A stretch of DNA of 10,697 nucleotides from Actinotalea sp. (GTDB lineage Bacteria; Actinomycetota; Actinomycetes; Actinomycetales; Cellulomonadaceae). The position numbers and the translations under genes were made by a program. This document shows positions 1 to 5,613 of this stretch, one piece after another. The DNA lies in the NCBI GenBank assembly GCA_014360395.1, contig JACIXM010000060.1, forward strand, positions 1 through 10,697. Reading direction: 5' to 3'. The notes under the pieces were generated by a model. That model ran no database searches. It had not been told where the DNA came from and saw only the letters and a list, made by a program, of their open reading frames with translations. Position 1 is the stretch's first letter, and every line of letters begins with the position of its first letter.

Positions 1-82
1 TCGGGACCGCGCCCGCCGGTCCGCCCGTCCGCCTCCGGCGGAACCCCTCGACGTCCGGACCGCCCGGGGCCAGGGTGTGCTC

Positions 83-1087
83 ATGCACCTCCTGGTCCTG
101 GGCGGCACCGGATTCCTCAGCAGCGAGGTCGTCGTCGCCGCGCTCGCCGCCGGCCACGTCGTCACGACGGTCACCCGCGGGACCCGCCCCGCGGTGCCGT
201 CGTCGGCCCGTCACCCGGGCGCGCCGGCGGCGGTCCGGGCCGTGCAGGCCGACCGGGACGACGTCGTCGCGCTGGGCGCCGCGCTCGGACCGGTGCTGGA
301 GGCCGACCCGCCGGACGCCGTCGTCGACTGCTGCGGGTACACCGTCGCGGGGGCGCAGGCGACGGGGCGGGTGCTCGCCGGCGTGCCACGGTACGTGTTC
401 GTCAGCAGCATCAGCGCGTACCGGGACTGGCCGCCAGGACCCGTGCCCGACGAGTCCGCCCCGACGTTCGGCCCCGAGGCGCCCGCCGCCGAGTACGGGC
501 CGATGAAGGCCGAGAGCGAGCGCGTCCTCGAGGCGGCGCTCGGCGACCGGCTGCTCTCGGCGCGGGCGGGGCTCATCGTCGGGCCGGGGGACCGGACCCG
601 GCGGCTGACCGGCTGGCTGCACCGGATCGCGACGTCGGAGCGCGTCGTGGTCCCCGACGGCGCCGAGGTGCCGATGGCGTTCGTCGACGTGCGGGATCTC
701 GCCGCGTGGCTGGTCGCCGCCGCCGGGGCGGACTGGCCGGGCGCGGTCAACGCGACCGGACCGGTCGGGATGACGACGTACGACGGGATGGTCCGGGCCT
801 GCCGGGACGCGGTCCTCGCCGGCGGCGACTCGGCGGCCGAGCTCGTCCCCGTGCCGCAGGCCAGGCTGCTCGAGGCGGCCGTGCAGCCCTGGACCGACCT
901 GCCCTTCTGGCTGCCCGACGACGTCGCGACGACGGCGTGGCAGGTCGGCACCGCGCGGGCGCGCGAGCTGGGCCTGGCGAGCCGTCCGTTCACCGAGACG
1001 GTCCGCGACACGTGGGCGTGGCTGCGGACGGCCGACCTGGGCCACCCGCCCCTGCCGGCCCGCCTGGCCCCGGGTGCCCTCACCTGA
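83..1087 (+). CDS. NAD-dependent epimerase/reductase (extended/atypical SDR)
   Basis: The 334-residue product is probably a cytosolic NAD(P)-dependent oxidoreductase or sugar epimerase of the extended short-chain dehydrogenase fold; its substrate cannot be read from the sequence. A Rossmann nucleotide-binding motif, GGTGFLSS, lies at residues 7-14, with Ser where most relatives have the third Gly. The likely catalytic residues are Ser108/Ser109 in the VFVSS strand and Tyr138-x3-Lys142 (EYGPMK), so the active site looks intact. The C-terminal half carries the usual substrate-domain strand (PMAFVDVRDLAAW, about 198-210). I chose ATG 83 because the Rossmann strand then begins immediately; GTG 77 and GTG 75 are close alternatives. 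The hexamer CAGGGT lies six bases before ATG 83, a weak match to the leaderless pattern seen elsewhere in the window. Its upstream neighbour is outside the window, and the next gene starts 61 bases downstream on the same strand. Confidence 0.85.
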   Translation: MHLLVLGGTGFLSSEVVVAALAAGHVVTTVTRGTRPAVPSSARHPGAPAAVRAVQADRDDVVALGAALGPVLEADPPDAVVDCCGYTVAGAQATGRVLAGVPRYVFVSSISAYRDWPPGPVPDESAPTFGPEAPAAEYGPMKAESERVLEAALGDRLLSARAGLIVGPGDRTRRLTGWLHRIATSERVVVPDGAEVPMAFVDVRDLAAWLVAAAGADWPGAVNATGPVGMTTYDGMVRACRDAVLAGGDSAAELVPVPQARLLEAAVQPWTDLPFWLPDDVATTAWQVGTARARELGLASRPFTETVRDTWAWLRTADLGHPPLPARLAPGALT

Positions 1088-1136
1088 CCGACCTCGCGGA
1101 CCGAGAACGGCCGGGCCGGAGGACGGTGGTGCGACC

Positions 1137-1142
1137 TACGCT
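1137..1142 (+). promoter_or_regulatory. -10 element of a leaderless promoter for the DUF2087 gene
   Basis: TACGCT matches the actinobacterial TANNNT -10 consensus and ends six bases before GTG 1149. The transcript would therefore start at or next to the start codon. No Shine-Dalgarno sequence is needed, and this spacing supports the GTG start over longer in-frame candidates. Confidence 0.6.
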
Positions 1143-1148
1143 CGTGCG

Positions 1149-1448
1149 GTGGACCTTCCCGAGCTGCAGCCCGCGCCGCCGCCGGACCGGTTCCTCGTCC
1201 GCGGGCGGCTCGAGCGGCTGCCGCGGCGCCGGGCCGACCGCGACCTCGTCTTCCGCTACCTCGCGACGCAGGCGCTGGCGGTGCACGACCCCATCGGGGA
1301 GCGTGAGCTGACGGAGCGCCTCGCGGAGGTCGCCCTCGACCCGGTGGGCCTGCGCCGCGAGCTCGTCGACGCCGGCATCGTCACGCGCACGCGCGACGGC
1401 AGCGAGTACTGGCGGACCGTGGTCACGGAGTTCGACGACCTGACCTGA
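1149..1448 (+). CDS. DUF2087 domain-containing protein
   Basis: This small soluble product (99 residues) is nearly all one domain. From about residue 13 it reads DRFLVRGRLERLPRRRADRD, then a helical stretch with RELTERL, and ends with LRRELVDAGIVTRTRDGSEYWR. Basic N-terminal segment, helix-turn-helix-like middle and final LVD-G-x-R-x-G-YWR pattern are the hallmarks of DUF2087, which is often found attached to winged-helix or ArsR-type regulators or standing alone. The biochemical role is unknown; nucleic-acid binding is an inference from the basic helices and winged-helix-like wing. I chose GTG 1149 because it begins just before the domain and has TACGCT six bases upstream. The frame stays open back to 1074, but those extra residues look like non-coding sequence (rich in Pro, Arg and Gly). 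It follows the epimerase gene in the same direction and converges with lldD after a 6-base gap. Confidence 0.8.
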   Translation: MDLPELQPAPPPDRFLVRGRLERLPRRRADRDLVFRYLATQALAVHDPIGERELTERLAEVALDPVGLRRELVDAGIVTRTRDGSEYWRTVVTEFDDLT

Positions 1449-1454
1449 GCGCCG

Positions 1455-2666
1455 TCAGGGCAGGCGCACGTGCTGCGGGCCCAGGTCCTCCACCCGGTCG
1501 ACCCCGAGCAGGGCCATGGTCCGCCGCACCTCGCGGGTGAGGATCTGCGCCGCCCGGTCCACCCCGCGTTCGCCGCCGGCCATGAGGCCGTAGAGGTAGG
1601 CGCGGCCCACCATGGTCGTCCGCGCACCGAGGGCGAGCGCCGCGACGACGTCGGCGCCGCTGAGGATCCCGGTGTCCAGCCACACCTGGGTGCGGTCGCC
1701 GACGGCGTCCACGACCTCCGGCAGCAGCCGCAGCGGTACCGGCGCCCGGTCCAGCTGGCGCCCGCCGTGGTTGGACAGGACGACGGCGTCCGCGCCCGCC
1801 TCGGTGACCCGGCGGGCGTCGTCGACGGTCTGCACGCCCTTGATGACGAGCGGCCCGTCCCAGACGGAACGGACCCACTCCAGGTCGGCGATCGTCATGG
1901 TCGGGTCGAAGAGCTCGTCGAGCAGCTCGGCGACCGTGCCGTCCCAGCTGGACAGCGACGCGAACTGCAGCGGCGCCGTCGTCAGCAGGTCCACCCACCA
2001 GTGCGGGTGCAGCGCCGCGTCGAGGACGGTCCGGGCGGTCAGGGCCGGGGGGATCGAGAAGCCGTTGCGGACGTCGCGCAGGCGGGCGCCGGCCACCGGC
2101 ACGTCCACCGTGAGCACCAGCGCCTCGTAGCCGGCGGTACGGGCGCGCGCCATGAGGTCCTCACCCGCGCCGCGGTCCTTCCACACGTAGAGCTGGAACC
2201 AGCGTCGGGCGCCCGGGCCCGCGGCGGCGACGTCCTCGATCGAGGTGGTGCCCATGGTCGACAGCGTGTAGGGGATGCCCCGCCGCTCGGCGACGCGGAC
2301 GACGGCCTCCTCGCCGTGGTGGTGCATGAGCCGGGTGAACCCGGTGGGGGCGAACGTGAACGGGACGGCCGCGGGCGAGCCGAGCACCGTCGTGGTGGTG
2401 TCGACCGCCGAGACGTCGCGCAGGACCGACGGCTGCAGCTCGAGGTCGCGGAAGAGGCGGCGCGCACGGCGCAGGCTGATCTCCGCCTCCGCGGCGCCGT
2501 CGGTGTAGTCGAAGACGGACCGGGGCGCGCGGCGTCGGGCCGCCCGGCGCAGGTCGAGGATCGTGTGGGCGCTGCTCAGGCGTCGCGCGGTCGGGTCGAG
2601 CTCGAGCGGGCGGAACCGCACGAGCGGGGCGAGCTCGGACCAGCGGGGCAGCTGACGGCGGGACAT
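1455..2666 (-). CDS. lldD: L-lactate dehydrogenase (quinone), FMN-dependent LldD
   Basis: The enzyme oxidises L-lactate to pyruvate with FMN and passes electrons to the quinone pool at the inner face of the membrane. The 403-residue protein closely resembles Mycobacterium tuberculosis LldD2 along its full length, including the N-terminal RRQLPRWSELAPLVRF region, which supports ATG 2666. Family residues are intact: Tyr54 in FDYTDGAAE, Gln158 and Tyr160 in WFQLYVW, Asp188 and Arg195 around TVDVPVAGARLRDVRNG, Lys276 in VIKGVQ, catalytic His300 and Arg303 in SNHGGRQLD, and the FMN phosphate region DTGILSGAD (from 331) and VGRAYLYG (353-360). Another 2-hydroxyacid, such as glycolate or mandelate, is possible but less likely. 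No lactate permease or LldR-type regulator gene lies nearby. lldD diverges from the gpr gene and converges with the DUF2087 gene. The Shine-Dalgarno is poor: GAGG lies 10 bases and AGGAG about 18 bases before ATG. Confidence 0.9.
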   Translation of the reverse strand: MSRRQLPRWSELAPLVRFRPLELDPTARRLSSAHTILDLRRAARRRAPRSVFDYTDGAAEAEISLRRARRLFRDLELQPSVLRDVSAVDTTTTVLGSPAAVPFTFAPTGFTRLMHHHGEEAVVRVAERRGIPYTLSTMGTTSIEDVAAAGPGARRWFQLYVWKDRGAGEDLMARARTAGYEALVLTVDVPVAGARLRDVRNGFSIPPALTARTVLDAALHPHWWVDLLTTAPLQFASLSSWDGTVAELLDELFDPTMTIADLEWVRSVWDGPLVIKGVQTVDDARRVTEAGADAVVLSNHGGRQLDRAPVPLRLLPEVVDAVGDRTQVWLDTGILSGADVVAALALGARTTMVGRAYLYGLMAGGERGVDRAAQILTREVRRTMALLGVDRVEDLGPQHVRLP

Positions 2667-2706
2667 GGAGCGACGACCTCGGCTCTCCTGGAGGGGTGGT
2701 GCGGCC

Positions 2707-2712
2707 ACGCTA
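2707..2712 (-). promoter_or_regulatory. Candidate -10 element for lldD
   Basis: On the minus strand this reads TAGCGT, a TANNNT -10 match. It would give a leader of about 35 bases before ATG 2666. The leader holds a purine-rich stretch (AGGAG) that sits somewhat far from the start. I see no clear -35 element. The palindrome at 2715-2730 falls directly behind it, in the -35/-10 spacer. Confidence 0.4.
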
Positions 2713-2714
2713 TC

Positions 2715-2730
2715 CCGGTCGCGGGACCGG
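2715..2730. promoter_or_regulatory. Inverted repeat in the lldD/gpr divergent region (candidate operator)
   Basis: CCGGTC-GCGG-GACCGG has perfect 6-base arms and a 4-base centre. It lies between the candidate -10 of lldD (2707-2712, minus) and that of gpr (2766-2771, plus), where a bound regulator could act on both. Short palindromes arise often by chance in DNA this rich in G and C, so the position is stronger evidence than the sequence. The regulator is unknown. Confidence 0.3.
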
Positions 2731-2765
2731 CGCGGAAGCGTCCTGCCGGGCCGGCCCGCGAGGCC

Positions 2766-2771
2766 TACGGT
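2766..2771 (+). promoter_or_regulatory. -10 element of a leaderless promoter for gpr
   Basis: TACGGT fits TANNNT and is separated from GTG 2778 by exactly six bases (GGGCAC). This predicts transcription starting at the GTG and explains the lack of a Shine-Dalgarno sequence. No convincing -35 element is visible. Confidence 0.6.
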
Positions 2772-2777
2772 GGGCAC

Positions 2778-3806
2778 GTGACCACGCACACCGCCGCCGA
2801 GGACCGCTACGACTCCATGGAGTACCGCCGCTGCGGGCGCAGCGGGCTGGACCTGCCCGCCCTGTCGCTGGGCCTCTGGCACAACTTCGGCCACACGAAG
2901 TCGTTCGAGACGCAGCGCGCGATCCTGCTGCGCGCTGTCGACCTCGGCATCACGCACCTGGACCTGGCCAACAACTACGGCCCGCCGCCCGGCTCCGCGG
3001 AGGAGGCCGCCGGCCGCGTGCTCGCGACCGATCTCGCGCCGTACCGGGACGAGCTGGTGATCTCCTCCAAGGCCGGCTACGGCATGTGGCCGGGCCCCTA
3101 CGGCGACGGCGGCTCGCGCAAGTACCTGCTGTCCTCGCTGGACCAGTCGTTGGCGCGCCTCGGGCTGGACCACGTGGACATCTTCTACAGCCACCGCTTC
3201 GACCCGACGACGCCCCTGGAGGAGACCATGGGCGCGCTGCACACCGCGGTGACGAGCGGGCGGGCGCTCTACGTCGGGGTGTCGAACTACTCCCCGTCCC
3301 AGACCCGCGAGGCGGCGCGGATCCTCGCCGACCTCGGCACGCCGCTGCTCATCCACCAGCCCAGCTACTCGATGTTCAACCGGCACATCGAGCAGGTCGG
3401 CGAGGGGGAGACGGAGCCGCTGCTCGACGCCGTGGAGGACCTCGGCGTCGGCACGATCGTCTTCAGCCCCCTGCAGCAGGGCCTGCTCACCGGGCGCTAC
3501 CTCAGCGGCGAGATCCCCGAGGACTCGCGCGCCGCCGTCGGGCAGTTCCTCACCCCGGAGCGGATCTCCGGGACCTACCTGGAGCGGGCGCGGGCGCTCG
3601 CGGTGATCGCCGAGCAGCGGGGCCAGAGCCTCGCGCAGCTCGCGCTGCGGTGGGTCCTGCGCGACCGTCGCGTGACCAGCGCACTCATCGGCGCGAGCAG
3701 CGTCGCGCAGCTCGAGGACAACGTCGGGTCGCTGAGCGGGCCCGAGCTCACCGACGACGAGCTCGCCGCCATCGAGCCGCACGCCGTCGACGGCACCGGG
3801 CGCTGA
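2778..3806 (+). CDS. gpr: Aldo/keto reductase, L-glyceraldehyde-3-phosphate reductase family (YghZ/Gpr-like)
   Basis: This is a cytosolic NADPH-dependent reductase of the AKR superfamily. Relatives such as E. coli YghZ reduce L-glyceraldehyde 3-phosphate and methylglyoxal. The 342-residue protein matches that family almost end to end: YRRCGRSGLDLPALSLGLWH (16-35), the diagnostic DLANNYGPPPGSAEE (62-76), SSKAGYGMWPGPYG (96-109) and GGSRKYLL (111-118). The catalytic tetrad is complete: Asp62, Tyr67, Lys98 and His139 (YSHR). Cofactor-binding segments are VGVSNYS (156-162), SPLQQGLLTGRY (220-231) and IGASSVAQLEDN (294-305). GTG 2778 is supported by the leaderless -10 six bases upstream and by family length. 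The gene diverges from lldD, so both may be involved in handling three-carbon carbonyl or hydroxyacid metabolites; this is inference. It ends 9 bases from the convergent SRPBCC gene. The exact substrate in this organism is unproven. Confidence 0.88.
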   Translation: MTTHTAAEDRYDSMEYRRCGRSGLDLPALSLGLWHNFGHTKSFETQRAILLRAVDLGITHLDLANNYGPPPGSAEEAAGRVLATDLAPYRDELVISSKAGYGMWPGPYGDGGSRKYLLSSLDQSLARLGLDHVDIFYSHRFDPTTPLEETMGALHTAVTSGRALYVGVSNYSPSQTREAARILADLGTPLLIHQPSYSMFNRHIEQVGEGETEPLLDAVEDLGVGTIVFSPLQQGLLTGRYLSGEIPEDSRAAVGQFLTPERISGTYLERARALAVIAEQRGQSLAQLALRWVLRDRRVTSALIGASSVAQLEDNVGSLSGPELTDDELAAIEPHAVDGTGR

Positions 3807-3815
3807 GGCCGGGCG

Positions 3816-4475
3816 TCAGCGGAGGAGGGCACCCTCGGCGCGGTCGCGGATCCCTCGGAGCATCCGCTCGGTCATGAGCAGGCTCACCCACGACGCGGGC
3901 TCGACGACGGCTGCTGCCCACGGGGTCAGGTACCGGTAGCGCTCACGGACGACGAGGCGGGTGCCGACCGGACCGGGGCGCAGCACGAACGCCCAGGTGA
4001 AGTCGAACGGCACGGTCGCCTCCGCCGCTGACGGCGCCCGACCGAGCGCGACGAGCGCGCGTGGCGGGTCGACCAGGCCGACCTCCAGCGCGACGTCCGG
4101 GTGCAGGCGGAACGGGTCGCCCACCCGCGGGTCCTGCCACGCCGGCTCGACGTGGTCCGCGCTGTGGATGTCGCACCCGGCCAGGTTCTCCAGGACGTCG
4201 TAGCTGTAGAAGCCGCCGCGGCCCTGGCCCAGCTGCGCGACCCACGGCCAGACGTCCGCCGGCGGCGCGGCGACGTCGACCGCGCGCGTGGCCACGACGT
4301 CGGCGTGGGGCAGCAGGCCGTCTCCGGCGAGGGTGGCCGCGACCTCGACGGACGTCGCCCCGAACGTCCGGCCCCAGTGCCGGGCGCGCGGGTACGCGGA
4401 GACCGCCACGCCGACGGCAGCTGCCGTGGCGGCGAGCGTGCGGACGGCGGGTCGGTCGAGGCTGTGGGTGCGCAT
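3816..4475 (-). CDS. SRPBCC-fold protein with N-terminal hydrophobic segment
   Basis: The 219-residue product has the START/SRPBCC (polyketide cyclase/dehydrase-like) fold, a helix-grip barrel that binds hydrophobic ligands; ligand and role are unknown. A hydrophobic stretch at residues 10-27 (AVRTLAATAAAVGVAVSA) could be a membrane anchor or uncleaved signal. The domain proper starts near 60 with ATRAVDVAAPPADVWPWVAQLG, then GRGGFYSYDVLENLAGCDIHSAD (86-108), VGDPFRLHPD, the DFTWAFVLRP strand (about 158-167), TRLVVRERYRY, and a C-terminal helix containing MTERMLRGIRDRAE. This order is common in actinobacterial SRPBCC proteins. I chose ATG 4475 because the frame stays open far upstream but those residues look non-coding. 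TTGCGT lies six bases before it, a poor -10, and a DosR-like box lies at 4511-4524. It is the last of four minus-strand genes, but a 134-base gap separates it from the nucleotidyltransferase, so it probably has its own promoter. Confidence 0.82.
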   Translation of the reverse strand: MRTHSLDRPAVRTLAATAAAVGVAVSAYPRARHWGRTFGATSVEVAATLAGDGLLPHADVVATRAVDVAAPPADVWPWVAQLGQGRGGFYSYDVLENLAGCDIHSADHVEPAWQDPRVGDPFRLHPDVALEVGLVDPPRALVALGRAPSAAEATVPFDFTWAFVLRPGPVGTRLVVRERYRYLTPWAAAVVEPASWVSLLMTERMLRGIRDRAEGALLR

Positions 4476-4510
4476 GGGGCCACGCAACGCCCGCGGCGCC
4501 CTCCCCGCCA

Positions 4511-4524
4511 GGGACCAGAGTCCT
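4511..4524 (-). promoter_or_regulatory. DosR/DevR-like box upstream of the SRPBCC gene
   Basis: The plus strand reads GGGACCAGAGTCCT (minus strand AGGACTCTGGTCCC). This resembles the core of the mycobacterial DosR consensus GGGACTWWAGTCCC, differing at three positions. Its centre lies about 42 bases before ATG 4475. If the transcript is leaderless, that is the usual position for an activator next to RNA polymerase. One degenerate site is weak evidence, so the call is tentative. Confidence 0.3.
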
Positions 4525-4609
4525 TCTCGGCAGCGGGACACGGGCACGCGTCCGCCTTCGGAGCCGTCGGGTCGGCCGGGCTGCCAGGACCCTCGACGTG
4601 CCGGCGGTC

Positions 4610-5536
4610 TCAGAGGTCGGCGGCTGTGGGCCTCCGGTGCCACCACGCGAGCTCCGTGTCGCGCAGGAACAGGCTGGGCCAGTGCGCGTCCAGGTCGTCG
4701 CGGTCCTGGCCGTGGTGGGCGAACAGGTCGCTGATCAACGCCTCGGCCCGGTCCTGGGACGGGTCGGCCAGGAGGAGGTCCAGACGCTCCAGGAGGTCCG
4801 GCAGCCGGTGCGGTGCTCGCGCCGTCTCCTGCAGGATCCACTTGTGGGACGGGCAGAGCATGGCGTCGGCGGCGAGCGTGAGGCGGCAGGCGAAGAGGAC
4901 GAGCCGCTGCACGGCGAGGCCCCGGAGGTACCGGCTCTCCTTCACGGCCGACTCCTCCAGGTACCAGCGCCAGGCCAGGAGGTGGGCGGCGAAGGTCCGG
5001 ACGCGCTCGTCCTGCTCGTGGACCGGGAACTGCGCGATCCTCGCCACCAGGTCCGTCAGCGTGCCCCCGTCCGGGCCGGGCTCGGTGCGGTCCAGCAGGA
5101 CGCGGTTGTGCAGGAACGCCCACCGGGCGACGTCCGAGCCGTACGCGGCGACGTCCTCCAGGAACGCGGTGTCGACGAACTTGGCGTCGACGTAGCCGCC
5201 CGGGTAGGTGCACAGGTCGGTGTCGTTCCAGTGCAGGCGGTTCTCCGCGACGCGTCGCCGGTACTCGTCCGGGGGGACGACGACGGTGAGGTCCAGGTCC
5301 GAGGCGGGCGTCGCGTAGCCGTGGGCGATCGACCCGCCGAGGACGACGCCCAGGACCGTGGGGTCGGCGGCGAGGTGATCCGCCACGGCGCGCAGCGAGG
5401 CGGCGTGGTGCGGGAGCAGGCCGTCCAGCGGTCGGTGGTCCACGGCGAGGCGGTCCGGGGCGGGGGCGTCCGAGGGCACGGCGTCGGCGGGGTGCGCGGT
5501 GCGGGGCCGGCCCGAGGCCGCCAGGGGGTCCGTCAT
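4610..5536 (-). CDS. Nucleotidyltransferase-fold protein with C-terminal helical domain
   Basis: The 308-residue protein has a pol-beta/MNT-type nucleotidyltransferase domain that would transfer a nucleotide to a small molecule, RNA or protein; the substrate is not known. The active-site signature GGSIAHG (67-73) is followed by DLDL, giving metal ligands Asp80 and Asp82, and a third candidate acidic residue is Asp117 in GGYVDAKF. The C-terminal half (about 150-300) is mostly helical, with AWRWYLEESAVKESRYLRGLAVQRLVLF and the LCPSHKW element typical of standalone nucleotidyltransferases of this length. It may act as a substrate-binding or HEPN-like bundle. The first 35 residues are Pro/Ala-rich and probably disordered. 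ATG 5536 has CACACT six bases upstream, a partial -10 match. The gene lies 77 bases after recQ in the same direction. A toxin or aminoglycoside-resistance role is possible but has no direct support. Confidence 0.78.
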   Translation of the reverse strand: MTDPLAASGRPRTAHPADAVPSDAPAPDRLAVDHRPLDGLLPHHAASLRAVADHLAADPTVLGVVLGGSIAHGYATPASDLDLTVVVPPDEYRRRVAENRLHWNDTDLCTYPGGYVDAKFVDTAFLEDVAAYGSDVARWAFLHNRVLLDRTEPGPDGGTLTDLVARIAQFPVHEQDERVRTFAAHLLAWRWYLEESAVKESRYLRGLAVQRLVLFACRLTLAADAMLCPSHKWILQETARAPHRLPDLLERLDLLLADPSQDRAEALISDLFAHHGQDRDDLDAHWPSLFLRDTELAWWHRRPTAADL

Positions 5537-5613
5537 GTCAGCAGTGTGTCGCGACGGCGGCCCTGGGCCAACACCCGTGCCCGGCCGTCGGCCCGTCGGC
5601 GGCGCCGGCTCGC

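Noticed and set aside
13..41. Inverted repeat CCGCCGG/CCGGCGG near the left edge as a terminator
   Set aside because: Arms are only seven bases with a 15-base loop in very GC-rich DNA, no U-tract follows, and the upstream gene is outside the window. It cannot be told from chance.
1455..3806. Very long open frames antisense to lldD and gpr, about 775 residues on each strand
   Set aside because: They are shadows caused by scarce stop codons in GC-rich DNA. Their translations are Arg/Ala/Gly/Pro-rich without domains, whereas the opposing frames encode clear full-length enzymes. Only the part from ATG 2666 or GTG 2778 matches a family.
4610..5536. MNT-HEPN type toxin-antitoxin system
   Set aside because: Those systems use two small adjacent genes. 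Here there is a single 308-residue protein and no partner gene; the neighbours are recQ and an SRPBCC gene.
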